A stretch of 64,000 bases of DNA from Hyunsoonleella jejuensis. Lineage in GTDB: Bacteria; Bacteroidota; Bacteroidia; Flavobacteriales; Flavobacteriaceae. Positions 9,284 through 18,837 of the stretch are shown one piece after another (positions within the stretch are counted from its first letter, which is position 1; each line of letters begins with the position of its first letter). The position numbers were made by a program, and so were the translations under genes. The stretch covers positions 1,426,001 to 1,490,000 of the forward strand of contig NZ_FOFN01000001.1 of NCBI RefSeq assembly GCF_900111025.1, in the 5' to 3' direction. The notes under the pieces were generated by a model. The model was not told where the DNA came from. It saw nothing but the letters and a program-made list of their open reading frames with translations, and did no database searches.

Positions 9284-10962
9284 TAAGAGTACTGCAATTT
9301 GCGTTAATATTGGTGGTGTTATCCTGCAAATCAGAACCAAAACAAAATCAAGAACAAGAAGAAACCAAACAACCTAATGTCTTATGGATAGTAACTGAAG
9401 ATATTAGTCCAACGCTTTCCTTTTACGGTGATAATACGGCTAAAACGCCTGCCCTAGATAAACTTGCTAGTGAAAGTATTATTTACGATAATGCTTATAC
9501 CACAGTGGGGGTTTGTGGCCCTAGTCGCTCTACTATTATTACGGGCATGTACCCCACAAGTATAGGAACCATGCACATGCGTACATCGCATGATGTGTTC
9601 TCTTGGGGAAGACGGGATTATAGTGCCAAAGTGGACATTCAGGATATTAGTGGAAATACCATAAGAAAGTATTCTGCGGTAATACCCGATTACATAAAAT
9701 GCTATACGGAGTATCTTCGGGAAGCAGGCTATTATTGTACCAATAATTACAAAACCGATTACCAGTTCGCGGCCCCAGTAACCTCTTGGGATGAAAACAA
9801 CCAAAGTGCTCATTGGCGCAATGCACCAAAGGGTAAACCTTTTTTTTCAATATTTAATATTGATGTGTCTCACGAAAGCTATCTGTGGCGTAATAAAGAT
9901 TTGCCACTTACGGTAAATCCTGATGACGTACCCGTGCCACCGTATTTACCAGATAATGTAGCAACACGAAATACGATAGCTAGACACTACAGCAATGTAG
10001 AGTTGATGGACAAACGCGTGGAAAATATCATAGCCCAATTAAAAGCAGATGGTTTATACGATAATACCATTATATTCTTTTATAGCGACCATGGTGGGCC
10101 GTTACCAAGACATAAGCGGGAAATTTATGACTCTGGCTTAAAAGTACCTTTTATTATTAAAGGTTTGGATGGCAAGCCTGGAAGAACGGACCGACTGATA
10201 TCTTTTGTCGATTTGGCACCAACCATGTTAAGTTTAGCTGGAGTAGAACCGCCAAAGTACATGGAAGGAAAACCCTTTTTAGGTAAATATGATAACGAAG
10301 AACGCGAATATATTTTTGCAAGTTCAGATAGGTTTGATGAGTTTACAGACCGAATTAGAGCCACACGGGATAAGCAGTATTTGTATGTAAGAAACGATTT
10401 CCCTGAACTGCCCAAGTACAAGGATTTGGCTTATAGAAGAAATATACCTATGATGGATACGTTTTTGGAATTGAGGGAAGCAGGTAAATTAAACGAGGTT
10501 CAACAAATTTGGTTTCAAACGAAAACAAAGGAAGAGTTATACGACTGCATCAACGATCCATTCCAAATTAACAACTTAGCAGATGCCCCAGAATATCAGG
10601 ATGTTTTGCTTAAAATGCGAGGAACGCTCAACGCGCATTTTGAAAACAGACCAGATTTTGGTTTAACACCTGAAGCTGAAATGATTGCGAATATGTGGCC
10701 CAATAATCAGCAACCGACTACAAAGACAGTTAATGTAAGTATTAGTAACGCCTCTAAAGGTAAAAACGCAACCTTATCGTGCGATACCACAGGTGCATCA
10801 ATGGCCTATATCATATCAGACCAGCCCATAGAAAATCTTGATTTTAATAGTCCCTGGCAACTTTATACTGCGCCTATAGCTGTAGAAAATGGCAAACTTC
10901 TGTACACCATAGCGCATAGAATAGGGTTTAAGGCAAGTGACATTGTTTCAGAAGAACTTTAA
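9280..10962 (+). CDS. S1 sulfatase lipoprotein with C-terminal beta domain
   Basis: 560 residues, start overlapping the GH10 stop by ATGA. Lipobox VLSC (Cys16). The N-terminal region has NVLWIVTEDIS, the formylglycine loop VCGPSRSTIITG (C79) and FFYSDHGGPLPRHK; the layout is reminiscent of the N-sulfoglucosamine sulfohydrolase/heparan-sulfatase-like branch. Residues after about 470 form an extra beta-rich domain resembling the small chitobiase/hexosaminidase C-terminal type domain seen on some bacterial sulfatases. Acts on sulfate esters of the same glycan; position specificity unknown. Confidence 0.9.
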   Translation: MIRVLQFALILVVLSCKSEPKQNQEQEETKQPNVLWIVTEDISPTLSFYGDNTAKTPALDKLASESIIYDNAYTTVGVCGPSRSTIITGMYPTSIGTMHMRTSHDVFSWGRRDYSAKVDIQDISGNTIRKYSAVIPDYIKCYTEYLREAGYYCTNNYKTDYQFAAPVTSWDENNQSAHWRNAPKGKPFFSIFNIDVSHESYLWRNKDLPLTVNPDDVPVPPYLPDNVATRNTIARHYSNVELMDKRVENIIAQLKADGLYDNTIIFFYSDHGGPLPRHKREIYDSGLKVPFIIKGLDGKPGRTDRLISFVDLAPTMLSLAGVEPPKYMEGKPFLGKYDNEEREYIFASSDRFDEFTDRIRATRDKQYLYVRNDFPELPKYKDLAYRRNIPMMDTFLELREAGKLNEVQQIWFQTKTKEELYDCINDPFQINNLADAPEYQDVLLKMRGTLNAHFENRPDFGLTPEAEMIANMWPNNQQPTTKTVNVSISNASKGKNATLSCDTTGASMAYIISDQPIENLDFNSPWQLYTAPIAVENGKLLYTIAHRIGFKASDIVSEEL

Positions 10963-10975
10963 AAACCTAGAAACA

Positions 10976-12454
10976 ATGAGGGTGTTTGTACGCTGTGGTA
11001 TTTTGGTTTTAGCTTGCTTGATATATTCCTGCAATTCCAAAAATGAAACCAAGACTAAAAAGCCAAATATACTTTTATTGTACATGGACGATTTACGTCC
11101 CGAACTGGGGTGCTACGGAAACACTTTAATACAAACCCCAAACATTGATGCTCTGGCAAAACAAGGCGTTCAATTTAATAATGCCTATTGCAATGTACCG
11201 GTTTGTGGTGCATCTAGAGCAAGCACATTAACAGGTGTGTTACCAACAAAGCATCGGTTTTTAGACTACAATACTTTTGTAGAAAACGAAACGCCACAAG
11301 CGATAACCCTGCCACAATGGTTTAAAAATAATGGCTACATCACTATTTCAAACGGAAAAATATACCATCATTTAGATGATAGGGAAACCGATTGGGATGA
11401 GGTTTGGCGACCTTATGCCTTCAATGAAAACAATTTGGGTTTAGCACCAACCGATTATTGGCAATCGCTTTGGAAAGATTATCAACGTCCCGAAAATATT
11501 CAAGAATATAAAGCTACTAACACTGGGCCTGCTTACGAAAGTGCTGAAGTTCATGATTCCACCTACATAGATGGACTCTTAACGGAGAAAGTAATCAGAG
11601 ACCTCAAAAAACTAAAAAAAGCCGAAAAACCGTTCTTTTTAACAGCTGGATTTATTAGTCCGCATTTACCATTTAATGCACCAAAAAAGTATTGGGATTT
11701 ATATCCTAGAGATAGTATAAAACAACCCGAAAACTATAATTACATTCCTAAGAATGCACCTAAAATGAGTATTAGCAATTGGCACGAAATGCGGGGGTAT
11801 TCTAATATCCCTAAGGAAGGTCAGGTAAGTGATACTTTGGCAATAGATTTAATTCATGGGTATTACGCTACGGTAAGTTATGTAGATGCCTTAATTGGTA
11901 AAATAGTATCCGAATTAAATCATCAAAATCTTGGTAAAAACACTATTATTATACTGGTATCAGACCATGGTTATAACTTACAGGAACACACACAGTGGGC
12001 AAAATTCACCAATTATAATACGTCAACTCAAGTACCTCTAATAATCTACAATCCATTGTCAAAAGAAAGCGGTGAGAGAAATGCCTTGGTAGAATTGGTA
12101 GATTTATATCCTACATTAGCCGATTTATGTGGTTTAGAGGTTCCTAAGAATCAATTGGACGGCACAAGTTTAGTTCCTGTTTTAAGAGATAAAAAAGCAG
12201 AAGGCAAGGACCACATCTTAATTAAAAAGGGTAATGGATATACCCTAAAAACACCAGATTTTAGTTATACCGAGTTTATTAAAGCCGAAGACAACACAAC
12301 AATAGCATCTATGCTTTACGACCATAGAGTGGATAAAGATGAAAACCGTAATGTTGTTGCACTTCCAGAATACCAAGAGGTTGTAAAAAGACTAAAACAC
12401 ATACTTCACAACGCCTACAAGGCGCAAATTGAAGGTAAAGAAACCACCGAATAA
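10976..12454 (+). CDS. Iduronate-2-sulfatase-like S1 sulfatase lipoprotein (CxAxR loop)
   Basis: 492 residues from the ATG at 10976, 13 bp after the previous stop; this start gives a lipoprotein signal (LIYSC, Cys19). The core is NILLLYMDDLRPELGCYG, the active-site loop VCGASRASTLTG (C77, R81) and LVSDHGYNLQEHTQW, all typical of the iduronate-2-sulfatase-like group. The loop has Ala where the commonest consensus has Pro (CxAxR rather than CxPxR); this variant is known among bacterial sulfatases and should still be converted to formylglycine. Its stop overlaps the next start (TAATG). Confidence 0.9.
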   Translation: MRVFVRCGILVLACLIYSCNSKNETKTKKPNILLLYMDDLRPELGCYGNTLIQTPNIDALAKQGVQFNNAYCNVPVCGASRASTLTGVLPTKHRFLDYNTFVENETPQAITLPQWFKNNGYITISNGKIYHHLDDRETDWDEVWRPYAFNENNLGLAPTDYWQSLWKDYQRPENIQEYKATNTGPAYESAEVHDSTYIDGLLTEKVIRDLKKLKKAEKPFFLTAGFISPHLPFNAPKKYWDLYPRDSIKQPENYNYIPKNAPKMSISNWHEMRGYSNIPKEGQVSDTLAIDLIHGYYATVSYVDALIGKIVSELNHQNLGKNTIIILVSDHGYNLQEHTQWAKFTNYNTSTQVPLIIYNPLSKESGERNALVELVDLYPTLADLCGLEVPKNQLDGTSLVPVLRDKKAEGKDHILIKKGNGYTLKTPDFSYTEFIKAEDNTTIASMLYDHRVDKDENRNVVALPEYQEVVKRLKHILHNAYKAQIEGKETTE

Positions 12455-13338
12455 TGAAAAAAAACTCAAAAATTAAGAGCACATTAATTCTTCTCTTGCT
12501 AATAATTAATAGTTCTTGTAAAAGTACAAAACATCAAATGAGTGAAACAGCAACCCTTTTTTCAAAAGATAATCTTATACCTTGGTCTATTGTAGGCTTC
12601 GATGTAAAAGAGCGTACACCCAAAGAGCGTATTGATATGCTAAAGCGTTTGGGTTACAAGCAATATGCCTATGGCTACCGCCCCAAACATTTACCAACAA
12701 TGGCTCAAGAATGGCAATTGGCTAAAGAAGAGGGTATTGATATAAAAGCGGTTTGGCTTTATATAAATTTATATAAAGACAAAGTTGGTAAGTTGAGGTA
12801 CGATGCAGAACCTGTATTTGAGAACCTAAAAAAAACAGGTTTAAAAACCCAAATATGGGTAGGTTTTTATCCAGAGTATTTTGACGAATTAACCGATGAA
12901 GAATCATTGAAGCAAACCGTAGAAATGGTGTCTTACCTTTATAAACGTGCCAAAAAACTAGGGTGTAAAATAGGATTGTATAACCATGGTGGTTGGTTTG
13001 GCAAACCCGAAAATCAATTGCGAATCATACAGGCTTTGCCTAATGAAGATTTAGGTATTGTATTTAATTTTCATCATGCTCACGATACGCTAGAAGAGTA
13101 TCCGGAATATATAGAGAAACTCCTACCTTATTTATGGGCGGTTAGTTTAAATGGAATGAGAGCCGAAGGACCAAAAATTATAACCATTGGTGAAGGCAAT
13201 CTCGAGAAAGAAATGATTCAACGTTTAATAGATTTAGGCTATAAAGGACCATTCAATATTCTTGGCCATGTAAAAGGTGGCGATCCAGAAATTATATTAC
13301 AAGAAAATTATGAGGGCTTAAAAAATATCCTAAACTAG
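12454..13338 (+). CDS. Xylose-isomerase-like TIM-barrel lipoprotein
   Basis: 294 residues with a lipoprotein signal (NSSC, Cys22), then a single barrel of the sugar phosphate isomerase/epimerase (AP endonuclease family 2) type. Possible metal or substrate residues are in GLYNHGGW, NFHHAHD and ILGHVKGGD. The last gene of the tightly packed run, joined to the sulfatase by TAATG. An exported member cannot work on cytoplasmic sugar phosphates, so it probably isomerises, epimerises or lyses a free or oxidised sugar from the glycan, or is a binding protein. Function not established. Confidence 0.8.
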   Translation: MKKNSKIKSTLILLLLIINSSCKSTKHQMSETATLFSKDNLIPWSIVGFDVKERTPKERIDMLKRLGYKQYAYGYRPKHLPTMAQEWQLAKEEGIDIKAVWLYINLYKDKVGKLRYDAEPVFENLKKTGLKTQIWVGFYPEYFDELTDEESLKQTVEMVSYLYKRAKKLGCKIGLYNHGGWFGKPENQLRIIQALPNEDLGIVFNFHHAHDTLEEYPEYIEKLLPYLWAVSLNGMRAEGPKIITIGEGNLEKEMIQRLIDLGYKGPFNILGHVKGGDPEIILQENYEGLKNILN

Positions 13339-13449
13339 TTGATTTTGCGCTTATCAAACCCTATCAGACGATTATTGAACCTAATTTAGGGATGATTTAT
13401 AGAATTTTACAAATAGAAAAACCAACGAATTTTTAAAAACCAAAATAAG

Positions 13450-13785
13450 ATGAAAAAAATAATTTTTACATGTCTATTATTGATCGGTTTCGCAACCACT
13501 AGTTTTGCGCAATCAGATAAAATTAAAGAAATAGCTACCGAGAAAGTAGAAGAATTAAACGCTCAAATCATTAAAGGTGATGCATCGGCAGCATTAACAG
13601 ATGCTCAGAAGGAAGAAATTGCAACTATTCATATCAATAGAATAAAAGAATACCGCAAAGCTAAAAAATCTGGAAGTTCTGATGAGGAATTAAAAGCGGT
13701 AAATAAAAAGTATTTCAAACAAATATTTTCTGAAGTGTTAACTAAAGAACAACGACTAGCTAATAAAGCAGGGAAAGATAAATAA
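13450..13785 (+). CDS. Small exported helical protein, unknown function
   Basis: 111 residues: signal peptide ending SFAQ (about 20), then a highly charged, mostly helical chain rich in Lys and Glu with no cysteine. The segment LTDAQKEEIATIHINRI recalls the short Spy/CpxP-like or heavy-metal-resistance periplasmic helical proteins of Bacteroidota, but I cannot assign it. It lies 111 bp after the sulfatase cluster and only 6 bp before the GH5 gene, so it is probably co-transcribed with the latter. Confidence 0.75.
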   Translation: MKKIIFTCLLLIGFATTSFAQSDKIKEIATEKVEELNAQIIKGDASAALTDAQKEEIATIHINRIKEYRKAKKSGSSDEELKAVNKKYFKQIFSEVLTKEQRLANKAGKDK

Positions 13786-13791
13786 GTCTAA

Positions 13792-15801
13792 ATGAAGAGG
13801 TTTCTACTTTTCACACTATTAATAGCATATAATGCCTTGGCCCAAATAATACCACAGCAAATGGTGAGTAATATGGGGCGAGGTATCAATATCGGTAATG
13901 TATTGAGTGCACCTGTAGAAGGTAATTGGGCACCGGCAGTGACCCAACAATATTTTACGGATGTTGCATCTGCTGGTTTTACCAATGTTAGGGTGCCAAT
14001 AGACTTTTTTGGTGACAGAACGAGCGGTGATACTAGCATCTACTCATCTGCAGCAGGAACATCGGCATCTTATACTGGGTCCCCTTCAGATTATGTGGTT
14101 AGTGCAACCTATTTAGACCGTGTAGAAGAGGTAATAACTTGGGGACTTAATGAAGGACTCATTGTAATTTTAGATTTTCACGGTGCTAAACTTAAAGAAG
14201 AGTTTTTAGATAGGTTCGATCAAGCCTATGCACCTACATTATATACGTATCCAGATTCTGCCAGACGTACTGCTGATAATGAAAAATTCAGAGCTATTTG
14301 GGGGCAAATTGCCAACCGATTAAAAGACTACTCGTATAATCTACTCTTCGAAATTGTAAACGAGCCCTATTTCAGGTTGTCCGAAGTAGAAATGAATACC
14401 ATTAACACAGATGTTCTAAGCATTATTAGAGCTTCTGGAAGCAATAACACCTCACGAAATGTTATCATTACAGGTGGTGGTGAGAATTCTTGGGAAGCAC
14501 CACTGCAAATAGATACTGCTATTTTATCGGGCGATGCATATTTAATTCCAACATTTCACTATTATTTGCCTTTTAAATTTACGAGTTCTTCTAGAGATCC
14601 CCAGGATCAGAATACTTGGGGTGACACTAGCGATAAAAGTAGTGTTGAAACCCATTTTGATAATGTGCTTGCTTGGGCAAACACAAACAACGTTCCTGTT
14701 TTTTTAGGAGAATTTGGAGCAGACAACACCTTGGGTTATAATTATTCTACGGGAGATTTAGCTTCTGTTTCATCTAATGCTACAGGATTTGCCGATGGTG
14801 GTCCTGATAATGCTTCTCGAGTTGAATATCACAGGTTTATTGCAGAAGAAGCCATAAGCAGAGGGTTTAGTTTTGCGGCTTGGGATGCTGGTCCAGAATC
14901 CAATAAAACCATTCATAAACGTACAGATGCACCGTCAACCGTAAATTATGATATTAATGATTTTACGGTAATATCTTACGATCCAAAAAACACATCGCTC
15001 AGTACGGTTATAGACAGCTCCACTTGGGTAGAAGATGTGAAAAATGCGTTGTTAGGTATTACCGGTACTTGTGAAACTTCTGGTATCATATCTAATGCCG
15101 ATATTGAATGTGGTTTCGATACCGATTGGTCCTTGCTGGCACAAAACGGTGCCGTGGCTGCAATAAGCAATACCGATGTTGCCAATAGCTATAACTCTAG
15201 CACTTCATTAGAAATAGATGTTACCACCGCTGGTCCAGCATTAAATGCAGTAGTTGTAAAAAATTTGGATGTAGATGCCTCAACTTATGCCAGCAATAAC
15301 TATGTGTTTTCTGGTTATGCCAAAGCTTCAAGCGGCTCGCAGAGTATGCGTATACGTTTAAGGGTCGAGGATATTGTAGGAGCTGTATCCTATCCTGGAA
15401 AAACCATTGCATTATCAACAAATTACCAAGAGTGGACGTATGAGTACACCGTACCAGCGAATACCGCTGGGTTAGAGTTTCAAATTATTTGCGGAGCTTC
15501 AACGGGTTCTTATTATTTCGATGCTTTTAAAATGGAAGAACAAACCTTGAGTGTAGCCAATGTAAATTTAAATGATGATCTTAAAGTGTATCCAAATCCT
15601 GCATCAAATGTTATGCATATAGCGTCTAAAAATCGTATACAAAATGTAGAATTATTTGATGTAACTGGAAAAAATGTTTATGCTTTTAAGGATGATAACA
15701 TTATTGAAATTCAAACTGTTAACATGAAAAAAGGGTTTTACCTTTTGAAGTTGACAGACCAAAATAAAAATTGTACAACACGAAAAATTTTATTAAATTA
15801 A
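13792..15801 (+). CDS. GH5 endoglucanase/mannanase-like enzyme with CBM and T9SS tail
   Basis: 669 residues. Signal peptide ending ALAQ; GH5 barrel at about 20-420 starting with MGRGINIGN, with acid/base E191 in EIVNEPYF and nucleophile E307 in FLGEFGAD, plus conserved FHYYLPF. A CBM4/9-like beta-sandwich follows (about 430-585), then a type A T9SS sorting domain (LKVYPNPASNVMHIAS to the C-terminus). It should be exported across the outer membrane and anchored or released by the type IX system. GH5 specificity (cellulose, mannan, xyloglucan, beta-1,3/1,4-glucan) cannot be settled by eye. Confidence 0.9.
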   Translation: MKRFLLFTLLIAYNALAQIIPQQMVSNMGRGINIGNVLSAPVEGNWAPAVTQQYFTDVASAGFTNVRVPIDFFGDRTSGDTSIYSSAAGTSASYTGSPSDYVVSATYLDRVEEVITWGLNEGLIVILDFHGAKLKEEFLDRFDQAYAPTLYTYPDSARRTADNEKFRAIWGQIANRLKDYSYNLLFEIVNEPYFRLSEVEMNTINTDVLSIIRASGSNNTSRNVIITGGGENSWEAPLQIDTAILSGDAYLIPTFHYYLPFKFTSSSRDPQDQNTWGDTSDKSSVETHFDNVLAWANTNNVPVFLGEFGADNTLGYNYSTGDLASVSSNATGFADGGPDNASRVEYHRFIAEEAISRGFSFAAWDAGPESNKTIHKRTDAPSTVNYDINDFTVISYDPKNTSLSTVIDSSTWVEDVKNALLGITGTCETSGIISNADIECGFDTDWSLLAQNGAVAAISNTDVANSYNSSTSLEIDVTTAGPALNAVVVKNLDVDASTYASNNYVFSGYAKASSGSQSMRIRLRVEDIVGAVSYPGKTIALSTNYQEWTYEYTVPANTAGLEFQIICGASTGSYYFDAFKMEEQTLSVANVNLNDDLKVYPNPASNVMHIASKNRIQNVELFDVTGKNVYAFKDDNIIEIQTVNMKKGFYLLKLTDQNKNCTTRKILLN

Positions 15802-15836
15802 TTGATTATTAAATAACTATTAAAACTTCACTTATT

Positions 15837-17075
15837 ATGAAAAAAATTACATTTTTACTTTTAACTATCTTGCCTTTTATTGCCTTTGGACAGGATGTAG
15901 TATACGATTTTAATACTGATGGAAATCAGGAAGGTTTCACCCAAGGAGGTATGTCGAACCTTACAGTTGCTGGCGGTGTAATTTCGAATGACACATGGGG
16001 AGGGTCATTTCATCAATTAAGAACACCAGATGGTTTAAATTTGGTTGAAGCCAATTATACACTTTTAGGAATTCGCGTTGAAAATTCAACCGATTTTGAA
16101 ACTTGGCAAGTTGTTAATTACGATGCGGGTTCTACGGCTGCTGGCCAAGGAACATTAGTAGATTTCACTATGCCTACCGTAACTGATGGTTCAGGTTTTA
16201 CGGATTTTATTGTTGCCATACCTTCTAACCCTGATAATGGTGGTACTATCGATAGAGTGGGTATTAGAGCAAAAGGTACTGTTACTACGGGAACTTTAAA
16301 AATAGATAAATGGGTGATTTTCAATGCTTCTGCAGAAAATATTGTAACTAATGGCGATTTTGAATCAGGATTGTCTCCATGGACCACTAGTGGGCCAGAA
16401 GCAAGTGCCGCTCAATTAGTTACTGGAAATGGTGGCGGTAATGCTGGTAGATTAGAACTTAATGCCACCACTACAACTAACAACTTTTTAGATAATGTTA
16501 TTTATGACTTTGGTTCAGTTCAACCGGCACAAACGGTATCTGTGAGTTTCGACATCAAGAGTAACAGAACAGATTTAGTGCACCAGGTATTATTCGAAAC
16601 TTACCTAAGTGGAGTTAAAACTAACGAAAATACAGGAGTAGTTTCATCATTAGGTGCTGCGGATACTTGGGAAACGATATCCTTTAATAAACCAATTGCT
16701 AATGATTTTGATCAAATTGTATTTCGTTATAAACTAAGACAAAATGGAAGCGACCCTGCTGCAATTAATGGAGATTACGTGGATATAGATAACGTGGCAT
16801 GTAGTATTACACCTGCTCAAACGCTTTCTACTTCTAGTAGAACTAGTTTTGATTTTATCTTATACCCTAACCCAGCAAAAGATGTTTTATATATCAAAGG
16901 ATTGTCGGCTATTTCTAAAGTGTCATTATATGACATCACAGGAAAGTTGGTATTACAAAACTCTAAATTGGTAAACGATGGTTTAGATATTACGTCTTTA
17001 AAATCTGGATTATACATGGTAGAAATCACCAATATTGAGAATGCAACTGCAACTAGAAAAATTGTGGTAGAATAG
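15837..17075 (+). CDS. Non-catalytic carbohydrate-binding-like protein with T9SS tail
   Basis: 412 residues: signal peptide ending AFGQ, an N-terminal beta-sandwich (about 20-165) unlike the next domain, a CBM4/9-like sandwich (about 170-325) beginning NIVTNGDFESGLSPW, and a type A T9SS sorting domain starting FDFILYPNPAKDV. No glycosidase catalytic motif is visible. It lies 35 bp after the GH5 gene and ahead of a terminator, so it is the last gene of that operon. The second sandwich and the tail are clearly paralogous to the protein at 17471-18694. A surface or secreted polysaccharide-binding role is inferred. Confidence 0.82.
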   Translation: MKKITFLLLTILPFIAFGQDVVYDFNTDGNQEGFTQGGMSNLTVAGGVISNDTWGGSFHQLRTPDGLNLVEANYTLLGIRVENSTDFETWQVVNYDAGSTAAGQGTLVDFTMPTVTDGSGFTDFIVAIPSNPDNGGTIDRVGIRAKGTVTTGTLKIDKWVIFNASAENIVTNGDFESGLSPWTTSGPEASAAQLVTGNGGGNAGRLELNATTTTNNFLDNVIYDFGSVQPAQTVSVSFDIKSNRTDLVHQVLFETYLSGVKTNENTGVVSSLGAADTWETISFNKPIANDFDQIVFRYKLRQNGSDPAAINGDYVDIDNVACSITPAQTLSTSSRTSFDFILYPNPAKDVLYIKGLSAISKVSLYDITGKLVLQNSKLVNDGLDITSLKSGLYMVEITNIENATATRKIVVE

Positions 17076-17101
17076 TTTCAACCAAAGTTTTATAAATTAT
17101 T

Positions 17102-17135
17102 AAAACCGTTCCGTAATTTATGGAGCGGTTTTTTT
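17102..17135 (+). terminator. Rho-independent terminator
   Basis: An 11-bp stem AAAACCGTTCC / GGAGCGGTTTT with one G-T pair, loop of nine bases, then further T residues. Ends the GH5 operon. Confidence 0.9.
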
Positions 17136-17470
17136 GGTTTAATCTTAAGTGGTTATGGTGCCTTCAACTATTTTGGCTACTGTGCTTCATTTTAATCAAA
17201 CGTCGTTTTTATCAAAAACCACTCTAGTAGCTTAAATATCAGTTCATAACGTTTTGTCAGGAAATATCAACAGTTTATCTGTTACACTACCTTGTCTTTG
17301 ACAATAATTATACTCTAAGTAATGAATTTTGAACCTTTAAGAAAGTATTAACATATAATTTTGAATCAGATAGAATTACTAGTTGCTATTGTATCTGCCC
17401 CTCTCAATCTAACATTCTTGTATTTGCTTGTGTTTTAAAAATTTGACTAATTAAAATAAAACACAAAATC
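17136..17470. other. Gene-free stretch upstream of the second binding protein
   Basis: No reading frame with coding character. It contains one good match to the Bacteroidota -7 element, TAATTTTG at 17356-17363, about 108 bp before the next ATG, with a TTTG at 17328-17331 that is somewhat far for a -33 element. Otherwise nothing recognised. Confidence 0.5.
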
Positions 17471-18694
17471 ATGAAAAAAATTACATTATTATGTATGTTC
17501 GTTTTGCCATTACTAGGAATGGCACAAGTAATTACTAACGGTACGTTCGATACGACCTTAGATGGATGGGTGGTACAAAATGGTGCCACAATTACCCAAA
17601 CTGGAACAGAGGGAGCCGATGCTCTTGGAGCAATGCAAATTGATGCAGCCGCAGCCATAAATTCAGGCGCTAAATCAAGCCCAAATACGTCACCAGCAGT
17701 TGCAGGAGATTATTTGTTGTCTTTTAAAGTAAAAGGAACCGCAGGAGATAAAATCCAAGGAGATATTTTCCAAGGTGCATTTGCAGGCGGAGCACAATAT
17801 ACTATTCAAAATACAGGTGTTTGGGAAGAATACACACATATTTTCAATGGGCTAACCACAGATCCTTTAAATGTTAGGGTTATAGGGAAAACTGCCAGTG
17901 CAACCTATTTGATTGACGATGTAAGTTTTGTTAAGGTAACTACGGGTACACAGGATACGTTTATCACCAATCCAGATTTTGAAACAGGGGACTTAACTGG
18001 CTGGTCTGTTGTAGGACCAGATATTACGGCAGGAGTAGTAACCGACGCAGGAACTAACGGTACCGAAGTAGTACAAATAGACTTTGTACAAGACCAAACA
18101 AATGTTAATAATTATATTGAAAATGCAGAGTTTGATTTTGGTTCTACCGTAAACACCTCGCTGGTTTCTATTAGTTTTGATGCTTTTACTACTAATGCAA
18201 ATATTAATTTTCAGGCTGCTATAAGAACCTATGATGCATCAGGTGCTTTAGTCGAAAATTTATTTACCGGACTCGAAACTATATCAGCGAACACGTGGGC
18301 GACTGTTAATCTTAGCAAACCAGTTACGCAACCGTTTAACAAAATAATTATTCGTATAAGGCTTCAAGGTGGTGGTTTAATGGGAAATAAAGTTGCCGTA
18401 GATAATGTTTCTTCTGAGTTCGATTTTTATACCTTAAGTTCAAAAAGTAAACGTTCAAACACCATTGAATTTGGCTTATATCCAAACCCTGCGAAAGACA
18501 TTTTAAAAATTAAAAGTTTAAATGGTATTTCAAAATTAAGCGTTTATGATGTAACAGGTAAGCAAGTGTTGGTTGCCGACAAAGTTTATGGTGATAAAAT
18601 TGATATTTCAAATTTAACAACTGGTATTTATGTGCTTCAAATTGAAGATAATGATAAAAATACCGGAACCAAGAAATTTGTAATTACTAAATAA
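17471..18694 (+). CDS. Non-catalytic double CBM4/9-like protein with T9SS tail
   Basis: 407 residues: signal peptide ending MAQ, two successive beta-sandwich domains that begin with the CBM4/9-like signature (ITNGTFDTTLDGW at about 20 and ITNPDFETGDLTGW at about 165), and a T9SS type A tail (FGLYPNPAKDILKIKS). No catalytic domain. It is a paralogue of the 15837 protein in its second sandwich and tail, but its own first domain is different. It has its own upstream region and a downstream hairpin, so it is probably monocistronic. Likely a secreted or surface glycan-binding protein. Confidence 0.82.
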   Translation: MKKITLLCMFVLPLLGMAQVITNGTFDTTLDGWVVQNGATITQTGTEGADALGAMQIDAAAAINSGAKSSPNTSPAVAGDYLLSFKVKGTAGDKIQGDIFQGAFAGGAQYTIQNTGVWEEYTHIFNGLTTDPLNVRVIGKTASATYLIDDVSFVKVTTGTQDTFITNPDFETGDLTGWSVVGPDITAGVVTDAGTNGTEVVQIDFVQDQTNVNNYIENAEFDFGSTVNTSLVSISFDAFTTNANINFQAAIRTYDASGALVENLFTGLETISANTWATVNLSKPVTQPFNKIIIRIRLQGGGLMGNKVAVDNVSSEFDFYTLSSKSKRSNTIEFGLYPNPAKDILKIKSLNGISKLSVYDVTGKQVLVADKVYGDKIDISNLTTGIYVLQIEDNDKNTGTKKFVITK

Positions 18695-18709
18695 GTATAG
18701 TGATAATTG

Positions 18710-18743
18710 CACCAATGCTTTTAACCTAAAGGCATTGGTGTAT
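18710..18743 (+). terminator. Hairpin, probable terminator
   Basis: CACCAATGC (18710-18718) pairs with GCATTGGTG (18732-18740); extra A-T pairs can form in the loop. The T-run after it is poor (TATTTC), so termination may be weak. Confidence 0.6.
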
Positions 18744-18837
18744 TTCAAATTAACAAGAATTACTCTATGATTCTAGTGGTTTTGATGCAAAAAATACTAG
18801 TCTTGAGAGCTTCATACAACTAAACGTTTTAAATCAT

